From: Echiichthys vipera
Taxonomy: Eukaryota; Chordata; Actinopteri; Perciformes; Trachinidae
Direction: 5' to 3'
Assembly: GCA_963691815.1 (NCBI GenBank)
Contig: OY829667.1
Location: forward strand, 5,889,571 to 5,953,570
Length of the DNA: 64,000 nt
The number at the start of each line of letters is the position of its first letter. The stretch's first letter is position 1. The notes beneath the pieces are model-generated. The model ran no database searches. It saw nothing but the letters and a program-made list of their open reading frames with translations, and was not told the DNA's origin. Shown in pieces: positions 1 through 13,300 of the stretch. A program made the translations under genes and the position numbers.

Positions 1-466
1 CTTGAGTAAAAACAAGGGAAAGAGAGAAAGGAAAGAGTGAGGGATGAGGCTGGGGTGGGGGGAGGAGAAGGAGGAGGAGGATCAATATGTACATATTCAG
101 TGAGATATGGTGGGAAATCAATTGAAAAGAGGGGAGGAGGAATTGATTCGGGGGGAGGAAGAGGAGGTGGTGGAGGTGGGTGGGGGGGTCGCAAGGAGAG
201 AGGGAGGGAGGGAGGGAGGGAGGAGACGATGAAGGAGGAGGAGGAGGAGTGCAGAGGTGGAGTGATATGTGGCTACGGCTGCTGTCCTTTTTTGTCGCAG
301 TGTCAGGGTATTGATACTGTAATACACCCCCCCCACCCAACAGACACACCATCACATCACCCCCTTCACCCCCCCATCACAATGCTGCCGTGACAACGGC
401 TGTCGCGGCGACGCCTACTGGCACAATGCAGCCACAATACAGAGGGCACTGAAGCATCACACACAC

Positions 467-469
<3 letters not shown>

Positions 470-510
<41 letters not shown>
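470..510. repeat. (GA)n microsatellite
   Basis: About 20 uninterrupted AG units follow a short CA run. Confidence 0.95.
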
Positions 511-511
<1 letters not shown>

Positions 512-891
512 AAAGCAGGCCAGAGAGAAAGAAAAGGGGGAACGGAAGAAAGGAGGAGGAGGAGAAATATAAGGAGGGAGAGGTGGAGATTAAGAGGGAG
601 GGAGGAAGATGGATGGAGAGAAAGGGAGAAAGGGATGGAGATGGAGATGGTGATGGAGATGGAGATGGAGAGAGTAAAGAGGGAGGGGAAGGGTTTGGGG
701 GGACGTGGATTGATGGAGAGACAGGAGGGAAGGACGGAAGGAAGGAAGGAGGGAGGTGGAGGAGGGGAGATGTGGCGGGATAATATTACATGTGTAAAAT
801 GCCGGAGGGTGTGTGTGCCCATAGAAACATGTTTAATGGCTTTTATTATTGCAGGGACGGTTTGTGTGAGGTGTGCGTGAGTGATGTATGC

Positions 892-894
<3 letters not shown>

Positions 895-930
<36 letters not shown>

Positions 931-957
931 GTGCGTGTGTGTGTGTGTGTGTGTGTA
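895..957. repeat. (TG)n microsatellite
   Basis: Alternating TG with a few GC interruptions; it can form Z-DNA. Confidence 0.95.
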
Positions 958-2520
958 AGGTGATTTGGATCCATTTTAGACGACACACACTTACCTGTGT
1001 CTAGACGTTATTTATGTGCAAGCGCGCGCGTATGTTTGTTTTTAAAATAATATTCCGTTATTGGAATTTAGGATGAATTGGATATTATCGGCCTTATGTA
1101 TTATTTAGTATTTATTTATCTACTTATTAAAAATGCATTCATCTGCTGATCCAATTTTGGTTTACGTAAGTTAAGGAGGGGGATTTTTCTCAGACCGTAT
1201 GGAAACATCGTCTTCTTTGGACATTATTATGACATTTTATCAGTTTATCATCACATCTGCTCGGCTAACCCCGCCTATATATTTTGATTTATATTCTTTT
1301 TATTTCTTATCTAACTACTACTTCAACGCCACTTCATGTTCTGCCACTCCGCAATATTTTTCTGCTTAAAGCGAACGAAAAAATGGGCGATTTCGAGGCA
1401 AAACTTTGACGAAGACGCGCCCGAAAAACAAATTTGCGCGAATTCGCCGAAAAACTCTCTTCGTGTTTGCGGTTAAGAGATCATTCGGATGGCGGCGCTT
1501 CGAAGTCAGTCTGTCAAAGTTGAATTCAAAGACAAAAAATAAATAATAATTTAAACAAAACAACACACACACACACACACAAACACACACATTGCTCTGA
1601 CCTCCCTTTGCCAAAAATGTCTGTGCCGGCATATTACTGTATCTCCCTCCAACATGCACTCTCATTTACAAAAGAAACGCTTGGCTGGCTGCCTATAAGT
1701 CAGTTTATCCGCGTGAGATGACCAACGTCCCTCTTTTTCTTTTTTCACCCTCTCTCTCTCTCTCTCACTATCTCATACAGTGTGTGTGTGTGTGTGTATG
1801 ATCTATGGTTCCCTGCCCCCCCGCCCCCTCCCGTCCACCCTCCCTCACCCTAACCCTTCTTAATATGATGTAAAAAGCTAATCGCATGCAAATGTCTGTT
1901 GTCCCGGTAACCGGGCCTGAAAAATCCCTTTGATGTTTCCCCCGACTCATTCTCTTCACGTTCTCTTTGTTCGCCACAGTCTCGCTGCTTTGTCAACATC
2001 CCCCCTTTTACCCCGCTCGCTCGCTCTCCTTCATCCGTGCTGCAGCTCTCTCGGCCCTCGCTCTTAGTTCTCTCCATTAGAAGGGGGAAAAAAGTTCGAA
2101 CTCTACTTTGTGTCTCCCTCTTTCTATAAGCCCCCCTCTCTATTCTTCCTCTCCCCCCTCCCTCGTTCTCCTGCTCTCCCCTTGACTGTGCCTCTCTGTC
2201 TGTCTGCCCCTTCGCCCTCGCTCATTTCCCATCATTCCCACCTACTGTCTCCTGTCCTTCTCCTCTGTCGCTCCCTTTCTCTCTCCCTCAGTTCTGCCCC
2301 TTCCTGTCCCCCCTCCCCACTCGCCACCCTTCCCTTCCTCCTCTTCACCCACCCTTTATCTCTCATTCCTCTCTCTATGTCCCCTCACATGCACAGATGG
2401 ACACACAGACACACACACACACACACACTCTCTGACCTCCCTCCCTTCAGAGAATTTGATCCCTGGAACTATTTGATATGGCGCTACGCTGTAGTTATCT
2501 AATCATTCTGGGTTTCCTTT

Positions 2521-3782
2521 TTTTTTGTAAAGGCCTGGTGGAAGCAGCAGCACAGCTGGCTTTCAAAGAAGAGACCCCTCTCATTACAGCAAGTTGAAGG
2601 TTAGGAGGTTACGAGGCCTCATTTTGAGGTTAGACCTGCGACAAGGGTTCAACCTCTAACCCTCCTTCCTTCTCCCTCGCTTAAATCCTCTCGGAGAGAT
2701 TTGGAACTTGCATCCAGTTTTAATTCAACACAGAAAAGTAAAAAAAAACAACAACACAAGCACAATTATCAAGTAAGCATAACATGCATTTCATAACAAC
2801 AGTCCTTCCAAAAAAAATGTAAACATCAGGCAGAGTGCGTCGTAGAAAAAGAGCGAGAGTCTCCGTACATTAATACTGCCTCGCCACGGCGTACATACAA
2901 AAGTGAGGGATTCTGCATATGACAATCTATACTGCGGTAAGAATGAAAGATGGTGTTCATTACATTGCTTCCAATATAACGCAATGTACCAAACAGCTCA
3001 AGGCTATCAAGTGTTACAGGCCTTCTGCAAGCCAACAAATTACATATTGATTCAGGAACGGCTCAATAGCCATTTGCAATTCTTTGAATTTGAATGCAGA
3101 TATGAAACGTGCTAAATCTGACAACGGCAACAATCTGCTGCTGCTGTTGTCTGCAGATGCGGGTTTGACCCCCCGCCGCAGCTGCTGACGGCTTCCTCTA
3201 CCCGATGGCTTCATCTTGTACCTTTTAAGCGTGATGTCGTTTGATAGTGATACACGCGCTATCTAATCAAAGAGGATGGTGATTGGTTTTTACTGACGGT
3301 TTGCCTGTTGTGATACAATATGAACTACGTCATCGTATGAAATGTCAATGCCTTTTTGATTTGGCTGCGTCGTAACGTAAAATGGCAAATTCTAGCTGTG
3401 TTTTCAGCACTCCTCAGAGAAGTGTAACATGTATTTCTATAATGGACCCACGAGTGAGTCTGCCAGAGTTTATTTAAAATGCATGTTCCACTAATTTTGA
3501 GATATCTTTATGGAATAGTTCAACATTTTGGGAAACTTATGCGCTTTCTTTGCAGCACAAAGACTGGAATCAGGGGGAAACAGCTAGCCTTCATCTTTCT
3601 GAAGGTCACAAAATGTGTCTCTTAAAGCCCACTAAAAACATGTCATGTCAGCATCTAAATTGCTTAATTCATACAAAGAAAATGTTTTTTAAGGGGTCTC
3701 ATAACTGCACTTTTTCTTTCAACCTCATGGTGACAAAGACTCCAGCAAGTTACTGCGTCCTGCCAAAAAATAGGGTTATGTT
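2521..3782. other. non-coding flank
   Basis: Unique-looking sequence without a supported exon. A pyrimidine tract with an AG at 2534 precedes GCCTGGTGGAAG, but no convincing coding exon follows. Confidence 0.4.
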
Positions 3783-4656
3783 CAGGGGCGTTTCTAGGGG
3801 GTGGCCTGGTGGCCCAGTCAGAGACCTGTTGGGTCATCTTAAAGAGGCTGTAACTGTGTCTAGCTTCAAGTTAGAGTGCATATATTTATATCATAAAGGG
3901 CCAATTGATCTAAGGAATCCATCAATACCATCCACTTCATGCTAGCTTGTCAGGAAGGAGGCTACATAATGCTCCAAATTTAGGCTAAATGTTGGCGAGG
4001 GCAAAAACTGGCATGGCCATTTTCAAAAGGGGTCCCTTGAACTCTGACCTCGATAAATCTGGATGAAACGTTTCTATGGGTACCCACAAGTCTCCCCTTT
4101 ACAGACATGCCCATTGTATGATAACACAGACAGTTTGGGGCACATGCAGTTTGCCTCGTGCAGTACAAATGTGTTGTTTGTCCTATTCTAAAATGGTGTA
4201 TTTGAATATTTCTGCATACTGGGGTCCACAAACAGTGTTGGCTGTCATAACGTGGGTCTGACTGGAAAGCTGAGACTCTTGTTTATTCAATGAGCCCAAC
4301 TGCATTCATGTGTGATGATGTTCATTTCATTGTAGTGAGAGCATTTTTTGAAACTTGAGCTCACTGTATAAACTGAGCTGCTGTGACCTCTAAGATAATC
4401 ACAGCCTCATGAAACTTTACAACCACAAACTACAGATCTGGGGCATTCAACAAACATCTTCACTCTGGATTTACAACTGAGCTCACTACAGCCTCTGAAA
4501 GAGTAAAAGCCGGTGGGTCCGCCAGCGGCCAGTTGGGACGTTTAGAGTTTAATGTTATGCTAACGTGTTTGCACATGCACAAACTACATGCCACCCCTGC
4601 ATAAGTCAGTGTCCAACTTGGGCCACCCGATTTAAAAAAGTCTAGACACGCCCCTG
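3783..4656. mobile_element. hAT-like MITE, terminal inverted repeats CAGGGGCGT...ACGCCCCTG
   Basis: The ends read CAGGGGCGTTTCTAG and CTAGACACGCCCCTG, which are inverted copies with one mismatch. The flanks GTTATGTT and GTTTTGTC agree at 6 of 8 positions, as expected for a decayed 8-bp hAT target duplication. There is no transposase, so the element is non-autonomous. Confidence 0.7.
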
Positions 4657-4684
4657 GTTTTGTCTAGATGGTAACCCTAGATTT
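4653..4684 (+). repeat. 32-bp inverted repeat, left arm
   Basis: This arm is the exact reverse complement of 5467-5498; together they enclose the 41-bp minisatellite. Its first four bases overlap the end of the neighbouring hAT-like MITE. Confidence 0.9.
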
Positions 4685-4738
4685 GAAAACTCTCACGAGA
4701 CTCAATGCCAGATGACCTATCCCCATTCATTGTCACAG

Positions 4739-5455
4739 CCTAACCTCAATCGTTTAACTTTAACCATTCAAGGTCAATACCTAACCTCAATCGTTTAACC
4801 TTAACCATTCGAGGTCAGCACCTAACCTTAATTGTTTAAACTTTACCATTCAAGGTCAATACCTAACCTCAATCCCTTAACCTTAACAATTCGAGGTCAT
4901 GGCCTAACCTCAATTCTTTAACTTTAACCATTCAAGGTCAGCGCCTAACCTCAAATGTTTAACTTTAACCATTCGAGGTCAGCACCTAACCTTAATTGTT
5001 TAAACTTTACCATTCAAGGTCAGCGCCAAACCTTAATCGCTTAACCTTAACAATTCAAGGTCATGGCCAAACCTCAATTATTTAACCTTAACAATACGAG
5101 GTCATGGCCTAACCTCAATCGTTTAACTTTAACCATTCAAGGTCAGCGCCTAACCTCAATCGCTTAACTTTAACTATTCAAGGTCAGTGCCTGACCTCAA
5201 TCATTTAACTTTAACCATTCAAGGTCAGCGCCTAACCTCAATCGCTTAACTTTAACTATTCAAGGTCAGCGCCTAACCTCAATCGCTTAACTTTAACTAT
5301 TCAAGGTCAGCGCCTAACCTCAATCGCTTAACTTTAACTATTCAAGGTCAGCGCCTAACCTCAATCGCTTAACTTTAACTATTCAAGGTCAGCGCCTAAC
5401 CTCAATCGTTTAACTTTAACCATCCAAGGTCACCGTCTAACCTTATCCATCTCAC
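4739..5455. repeat. 41-bp minisatellite, about 17 units
   Basis: The unit is close to CCTAACCTCAATCGTTTAAC followed by TTTAACCATTCAAGGTCAGCG. Units differ by a few substitutions, and those near 5220-5390 are almost identical to one another, suggesting recent expansion. It has no coding potential. Confidence 0.95.
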
Positions 5456-5466
5456 AAGACTTAAGG

Positions 5467-5498
5467 AAATCTAGGGTTACCATCTAGACAAAACCAGG
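5467..5498 (-). repeat. 32-bp inverted repeat, right arm
   Basis: Exact reverse complement of 4653-4684; see the left arm. Confidence 0.9.
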
Positions 5499-7025
5499 AT
5501 ATAGTCTTGCACACCACCCCCATTAAACCACAACTTGTCATTTTTACTCATAGTTTTTTTCCGCAGATAAAACAACGTGACATAAGCTGTTAGAGATCTT
5601 CAGAGTTGCTGTACAGGACAGAGCCAGGCTAGCTGTTTACCCCTGTTTCAAACTTTAATGCTAAACTAAGCTAATCAGCTGCTGACAGTAGCTTCATGTT
5701 TAACATACAGACATGAGAGTGGTGTCTATCATCTCATCTAACTCCTGTAAAGACAGCAAACAGGTAGCCTACATTTCCCAAAATGTCAAACCTATTCCTT
5801 TAAAATTTCACAACTGCATCCAAAAGCTGCAAAGAAACATTTTGGGGCATCGACTGTAGGACACATTTCTCTCTTTGAACAACCTAGAAGTCCGATTTGA
5901 GTAAATTATCTGTTTAAGAATAATTAGATGGAGTTCATGTCTTATGGCCCCAAGCACATGAACCAGCAAAACCGGAATATAGCACATCAAACAGACCCAC
6001 CGTTCTCCATTTTATGGAGATCAGCAAAGCTAAGACTAAACGTAACAACAACACCTCTTTGTACATAAATCAACATTGCACAGACACCCATTTTATACCT
6101 TTGGCACAATATGGAACTTAATATTCAAAATAATAGTATTGAATTCATCATCAGTACACTTATAAGGCATGGAGAAGCTCATGTTGCTGACATAAGTTAC
6201 ACTTTAGAGAGGACTAAATACAATTTCGGCCATAAGTCTTTTCCACTGTTAACATAATTAGCTTAGCTATGATGCTGTACGAAGTTCCAGTTAATTATCA
6301 AGGCAATGCTTGCTGTTTGTGAGCGGACGTAACCTTGCCTGACGTTGATTTACCCACTGTACCAGGCTCTAAAAAGTCCACAGTGAGTGAGTGAGAGCAT
6401 GTGAATGTGAATAGAGCTCCGCTGTCTTATAACAATAAGAATGACAGCATGTGTTGAGGGGACAGTGTGTGTATTTGTGTGTATGTGTGTGCATGCTCAT
6501 ACCACCCCTGCCTCATTTGCATAGATGCAATCACACCTAGCCTATGCCACACATTTTTACACAGGCAGAGGGGAGGGGGGGAGGCGACAGTACTCCATTC
6601 AGCGTTATGAAAATAACAAAGTACATAATACATTCTAAATCTGCAATCCTACGGTGGATTTACGCCCTGCATATTACTTCCTGTTTATTATCAGATGCTG
6701 GAGCATGTGATGCGTACAGTCAGCCAGCCAGGCAGTCAGTGGTTCAGACCAAGTGGTTTGGCCTAGTGGGGAGCCGCGGGGCAGACAATGGCCGCTCTGT
6801 GTGGCTGAAGTGCCTTTGGTGTCAATGACTCTGCCAGCAACTGAGAGTGGCAGATCCAAAATGGCGGAGCACAGAGAGCCCTGCTGGTGCTTGTCATGGC
6901 TTAAACAGGGCAGTTTTGATCCTTTTTTGGAGGCAGCTTTTCTTCCGAGGTTCCTATCAGAGCTGGGAGGTTTAAATAAACATAAGGAAAGCAGTGCTGC
7001 GCTGCTCCGGCTAATCTGCTGGCAT
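5499..7025. other. non-coding, 3' flank of arhgef40
   Basis: No supported gene. Overlapping open frames around 6540-7180 have no recognisable product and partly lie over the arhgef40 terminal exon. Confidence 0.5.
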
Positions 7026-7031
7026 TTTATT
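7026..7031 (-). promoter_or_regulatory. candidate poly(A) signal of arhgef40
   Basis: The minus strand reads AATAAA about 60 bases past the stop codon of exon 26. A further AATAAA on the same strand lies near 6685-6690 and could serve a longer 3' UTR. Confidence 0.5.
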
Positions 7032-7090
7032 TGTTTTGAGGAGATGAAGGGGGCAAGGGGGGGGAAGGAAATCAAGCATGTGAGCGAAGT

Positions 7091-7201
7091 TCAAATAGAG
7101 TCTGAGGGTGTCTCTTTTGTCTTCTTGCTCCTCGAAGTCCAGTTTGGCTTGCCCAGAGGGGGGACTAGAGACGTTTGACTCTTCAGTCCCGGGTCCAGTT
7201 T
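7091..7201 (-). CDS. arhgef40: arhgef40 terminal coding exon 26 (residues 1736-1771 and stop)
   Basis: The acceptor TTTTTACAATCAG is followed in the phase left by exon 25 by 36 codons (KLDPGLKSQTSLVPPLGKPN, then a basic stretch and ETPSDSI) and a TGA at 7091-7093. An AATAAA on the minus strand at 7026-7031 lies about 60 bases after the stop. Similarity to the short mammalian C-terminus is weak, so the call depends on phase, splice site and poly(A) signal. Confidence 0.6.
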   Translation of the reverse strand, partial: KLDPGLKSQTSLVPPLGKPNWTSRSKKTKETPSDSI

Positions 7202-8247
7202 CTGATTGTAAAAAGTCAAAGGAAGACACACAAAGAAATTATAATATAAAAAGTAAAATTTTTACATTAAGTTTTTTTTTTTTTACATGAACGTTAAAGG
7301 TCCCATATTAAATAAATTATCAGGTATTTGGGGTTTCTACTAGGACACGTTTACATGCTTTGATGTTCAAAAAGCATATTATTTTTCTCATCCTGTCTGT
7401 CTGAATATACCTGTATCCACCCTCTGTCTGCGCCTGTCTCTTTAAGACCCCCTCCTGAAAAAGACCAGTCTGCTCTGATTGGTCAGTGTTTCTACATCTG
7501 CGCTTTCGTTGTCTCTGCACCGTCATTGCAGTCGGGGAATGACTGTAAAGTCACTGTAGCTGCACTTTCTACCTAGATATAGTAAAGTTGTGACATCACA
7601 ACCGTGCAGGAAGTCCTGACGGCTTGTTTAAAGACACAGTTTCTGATTAAAGGCTGTGTTTATTTCTCCGTGGAATAGGGTTTTGGTACATTCACAACAT
7701 TAAGTACCTCAACCTGCTATAGAATAAAAACAGACGTGGAAGTCTCGCTTCTTACAATATGGGAACTTTAAACATTCTTCAGGATATGTTTTGGGATTCA
7801 TTTTCAGTGGTAAAAGGTGTAGAATCAGAAAGTGAGCGATGCAGGGATGCTGTGACATGAGCAGCAACATGAAAAGAGCAACAACAGAGAGAGAAAAGAG
7901 ATGAAAGCAACGTAACTTACTCTTACTGAGATGACAGTTACACAGCTGTAGAGGGAGAATGACTCTGAGGAGGAATAAAGAAAAACAGAAACAGTCACAT
8001 TTTTGTATTCTGGTATGTGTGTGTGAGTGTGTGTGTGTGTGTGTGTGCGTGTGTGTGTGCGTGTGTGTGCCAAAGCAAGCGTGGGCGCAAGCGGCAATCC
8101 TCCCTCTGTTGTTGAATATGTGCGTATCGCTGTCTGTGTGTTTGCCCTATCTGTTTGGGCTGCGTGTGTCCGTCTGTCTGTCAATCTGTTCCCAGTGCAG
8201 TCTGTTTGCCAATCTGTCATATTCTGTTTGCTAGATAAGGAGATCGG

Positions 8248-8283
<36 letters not shown>

Positions 8284-10298
8284 ACACAGCGCAAATTCAT
8301 TTAAACTCTACCATGGAGATGGCAGGCAGGTATCACTGTTGCGTTACAGCTAAGAGGATGCAAACTCACTGTGTTCACTTTACTAACATATAGAAACGTT
8401 CATGCTGTTTGACACCTTTTTATATAAATCACCTCAGCGTCGCACTATGACTTCAATAATCTCAGACAGAGGTTACATTCAAATGGCTGCAAAAAAAAAT
8501 TCCACAGCAGCTGAGGGACTGTCAAGTTTTCGATTTTGCACGATTAACAAATGCCGTCTCTTATGCGTAATATACAAATACTGCATAAAATTGGACGTAT
8601 TCTCCATGAAGTCACCTACGGATTTCTGAAGCTCAAAGTGGGAATGAAGCCGACAGTCTCCTGTGATGGCACCCACATGTCAATCAAAGCGGCCACGCCT
8701 TTAATTATGCATAACTTTAGATCTTCATTTAAAACAGTTCTTACCTTTCTCGCATGTCTCACAGCGCTTCCCTCCAAACTCCCACCCTCTTCCCCCTGCC
8801 TGACCTCTGACGCTCCCTCCTCCCCCGGCACATGCGCTGAGAGAGTAATGCTGCGTTCCAGTGCCATGGGAAGCCCGAAGTTTCGGACCTCCAACTCGGT
8901 AAAGTCAACCTCCTATGGAATTCAGGGGGGGGGGGGTTGAACTACCCTGAATCCTCTTGTAGGAGATTCCACTTTGACAGGCATTTCAGTGCACTTTGCC
9001 TCATTGGAGGTCCGACACATCGGACTCTCCATGACACATGAACGCAGCATGAGCAGCGACGGAGCGACCGACCGAATCAAATGATTGGTCTTTTATCAGA
9101 AATATATGAGAATTGAAAATTGATGAGTCTCAACACCTGGAGGATTTCTTTTACATTATAGTGCAATATAAGCTTATTAGCAGCATTTTAAGACTACAAA
9201 AGTGTAAAAATGCCAGAAAGGTAAGAATTGATCTAACTAAACTGGTGAGTTACATAACAACTCACCTCCTGTACAGATGTCATAAATGGGAAATTAGCTT
9301 AAGAGACCCAAACTGTTTTTTTGTAGCCGGCTATAAACCTGCTTACCTGTGTTGCAGAGACAGTTTATGGTACTTCCGCATGAAGATCAGAGAGACAGAC
9401 AACAGACAGATTCAAACCGGGGATGTTGTGGTTTTGTGGTCAGCGTTTTTAACCTGGTAGGTGTTTTTCACACATTCGATAAGAAAACAAACAAAAGCAC
9501 GGCAGAAACACAAATTTCTGCGCATAAGATTGAAGCATGAAGTTAAAATAACCGTGTTCCTGACTTGCCCCAAAGCATCCCAACAGCACGGACTGCTGTG
9601 CCGCTGCTACATTACTGACTGAAAGTTGAGTAAAGTTGAAAGTGAAAGTTACTTTTTTATATTTTGTTTCTTTCACTTACTTTCTGTCTCATCAGCCCAC
9701 TCTTTAAGACTGGTTGGGAAATGCTATCATTTCCTGCTACTGATGGTACCTGTGTTCCCGGTGTTTGGACAATGACAAAGTCAGAGCCAAATATGAACAC
9801 TGTACATATTCTACATTCACTTAATAATCCATACGTTATGAGCTGGCCCACTGACCCGACACTACTGACAACCAGTGCATGGTTTGAAAGGACACCGTGC
9901 TCATTAGAAGTCTCAACAGTCCACTTTGACCATGTTTAGCATTGCAAACTGCACCCTGGTAGTTCCCGGGCCATCAAGAAAAGTCACATCGGGGACTTTT
10001 TTGGGAAATCATGAGTTCCTAAAAAAAGATTACTTCTGATAATCTGAAGGGGGGAAAAAGAGCTCGTGGTTCCACTTCACATTCCACACATTTTTAAATC
10101 TATATTTAACCACGGTGAAGTGTTGATTCAGTTTCTGTACATAGAAATCCGGCTTGTGTGTCACCACGGGTGCACCGTGACCCCACCTGGGAGTAACTTG
10201 TGGATCCGGAGCTTCTCCTGGGGTCCCTCCCCGACGCTGGGGATCCCCCCTCCTTCTGACTGCCGACAGAGGAGGAGTCTGAGCAGCTACTGTGGACT

Positions 10299-10338
<40 letters not shown>

Positions 10339-13300
10339 GAGAGAGACTTGAAATTTTTATTTTCTCTTTTTATTCCAGATCAATAATGCTATCATCCTGC
10401 ATTCAGGCATGGTGTTCATGCATGGATCCTTTGCCATTAGCATTGTGCGCATGTACTTTAAGAATGCACAAAGAAAACACTGCATCATAATGGTTTCTTG
10501 AAATGAAACTGGGGTGTGGGAGAGACAAAGGGAGAGGAGTCAGAGAGAGAGAGAGAGAAGGCATATTTCTCATCCTGTTCAATGAATTTCTAACACAGCG
10601 TTCTGTCCCAGAGGACAATTCATGCATTGAAATCCTGAGCTGCTTGCACTCAATGAGACACCTGGTGAGCAGTATGTGCATTACACCAGAGCTATGAATG
10701 GGAAACCACTCCGGCTCTAGGGCAAGGGCGGCCTTTTGGAGACTGGATGGTGGGTCTGGAATCTGAAGAATTCTATTACAGATTGTGTGTTTTTATTCCA
10801 ATGTTAACCCCTCGATTGTTACGTGTCGTGTTGGGATCGTAAAGCTCCGGCGTGCGATGCATCACACTTCGCCCTCTCGTCTCTCGTCGCTCTATCAGGC
10901 GGCAGTTTTCTGACTGTGCTCCGTGTATTCTGCAGGGAGCTGTTGTGAACCTGTTGCTGATTGTATGTGTAGGTGGGGAGTACGCTAATGTTGCTGACAG
11001 CATTAAGTGTACTAGCAAGAGCAACATAATGATTTTTCACTGTCTCATTCATTTTTTTAAATGGATTTTCATAGAATGGACAGATTTACCTTGATTCATA
11101 TCTTTCCCTGAACACAGACGTTTTGGGATATCGATGATCAAACCGAATAAAAGTTACTCAGAAAATATCTCAGTATGTTACCCAGGTATGTACAGTGACA
11201 GGAGGGCGACATTGCCAAAATCCTTCTTACATTAGTATTAAAATTGTACTATTTTATGGATTTAATATAAAAGTAAAGTACAGTCTGAGGTACTTGCATT
11301 TTACTTTGAAATGTTATGCTACTTTCTACCTTTACAGTATGTTTGATACTTTAGAGTGATATTCTGGTGTAAAATCATCTCAGGATCTTTTTTCGGCAAA
11401 TACACTCGTGTAACACCATGTAACAACTATTAACGGAGAAATCCCGGACAGTCGCTAACAGTAATTAATGTAATGTAATGTGGCTGATTAGCTCGGGGCA
11501 TCACGGTGAACGCATTTAATGGCTTTTTTAACCACTAATATTGCTCCAAATAACACCAAACCTCTGCAGTAGCATGATAAGAGTCCCTACACAGAAAACG
11601 AAGCACCAACAACGTAGTTAGTGAACCCAGAGTTTATTAAAAGAGCGTTTTAAAGACTTACCTACTGGCCCCTGTACCAGCTCCTCTCATAGTAAAGTCC
11701 ATTCAAGTGGATCACCAAAGTCAATCCAAAAGGAAGGAGCCCTGTTCTCATGCTACTGCAGAGGTTTGGTGTTATTTTGAGAAGTATTAGCGATTAAAAA
11801 AGACGGCATGTGAGACCCCTCAATGAGAACCGACACCTTAATGGCGTGTTTTTTTTCTTTGGTTTTGCCGATAACAGAGCTGAATTACCCCCTCACCAAA
11901 TCGCAGATTTTCTCCTCCAAACACTGCACCATTTCAAAATGTCCGGTCACTATTCTCTTCTTCATCGATTCGTTGTGATTGGTTGGACATCACTCCGGAC
12001 TCGTAAGCTCTCTGGCGACGCACCCACTAACGGACGAAACGACCTCCGGGACCGTACGAAAAGGGTTCCTATCCGTATTTACCGTGGGGTTGGGAATGGG
12101 CCTTACCTCTGTCATTGAGACTGTAGATGGAGTCCAGTTCTGAGCCTTGAGTTCCTGACGCGTCCAGCAGCAGCTTACTGGAAAGTCCCATGCAGAGCGA
12201 CTCCTTCAGACACAGTTCTGGGAGATAAGATACAAAAAACACAATTTTACACAGGAATCACATAATGTATTCAACTGCTTTTGGAGATGTTCTCATAAAG
12301 TACATTACAGTATCATGACTGAATATTTATATTTTTAAGGGACTAGTGTAACATGGTGAGGGGAGAACTCTGTGTTTCTGGGGAAATACTGTTTGTGTAT
12401 TGTTTGGGTACACGGCGGGAACAATGACGTTTGAACACCAAGTAACGGTGCCTGAAATGTGTCAGCGCCCCCCCCCCCCCCCCCCTTTTTTTTATGTGCC
12501 AGCTTCGGAGCATCTTATCCAGTGTGATGCTGTAACCTGAGCCAACTACAGGAAGCCATCCTGAGACTGCGAGGTTTTTATGGATACGCGGTGGAGGTGG
12601 ATATGACATGTGATAGCCGGCAGTGCCTGGAAAGTTGGGCGTCAACGAACAACGGCAGACTGAACTGAACTGAACTGATGGCGCTCTCTGCTCAGAGGAA
12701 AGTAGAGAATCCTGATAAAGTTGCAAAGAGAGGGATCAGATTTGTTGAGGATGAACAAATTGTGAGTCTATGTGGCTTTGGTCCAGTCCCCCCTTTCTCC
12801 TTTCAAACAAATATTAAAAACTTCTGACTTAAATAAACTCAGGATCACCGGGTCCTAGACACCGGGTCCTGATGAAGGTCACTAAAACCGAAACGTCGAC
12901 CAAAGACTAATTAAAAAAAGAGCTTCAAGTGAGTGCGGGATCAAATGTTTATTTTTTATATGTTTAATAAACTCTTGCAAAATGTATTCACCCATAATTT
13001 CAATAATAATTGGATTAATTCGGGGATTGTGTCCAGGAACAGACCAAAGATCGAGACAATACCAGTGACAAAATGACGGACAACTTGAAAAAAATGTTAG
13101 AAAGTCGATTTGTTAGAACATTCGACTTGACAATTCACTGTCTTTTTAAAATTTTTATTGGAGTGTTTTATTATTTATTTAGTGTTAAAACCTAGGTAGG
13201 TCTCGTAGGTTGTGTGGTTGGTGTAGTGGATGTAGTAATGATGGTTGTAGATTGGGGGGTAGTTGTCTGGGGGATGGTGGTTGTAGTTTGTGTGGTTGGT

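Larger units (their letters stand above)
1..2520. other. non-coding, simple-sequence-rich flank
   Basis: The first 800 bases are purine-rich (GGA/GAGG runs), and 1740-2450 is pyrimidine-rich (CCCTCTCT). TG and CA repeats are scattered between. Long reading frames here are products of low complexity. I see no gene, though a distal exon of a neighbour cannot be excluded. Confidence 0.6.

Noticed and set aside
2110..2502. 130-codon frame rich in Ser, Pro and Leu
   Set aside because: It is a translation of a CCCTCT-rich simple tract.
4739..5455. Possible CRISPR-like array (regular repeats)
   Set aside because: The units are contiguous with no spacers and the host is a vertebrate, so it is a minisatellite.
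6674..7178. Overlapping frames on both strands near the arhgef40 3' end
   Set aside because: The codons give no known product, and the minus-strand frame that fits exon phase is the shorter one used for exon 26.
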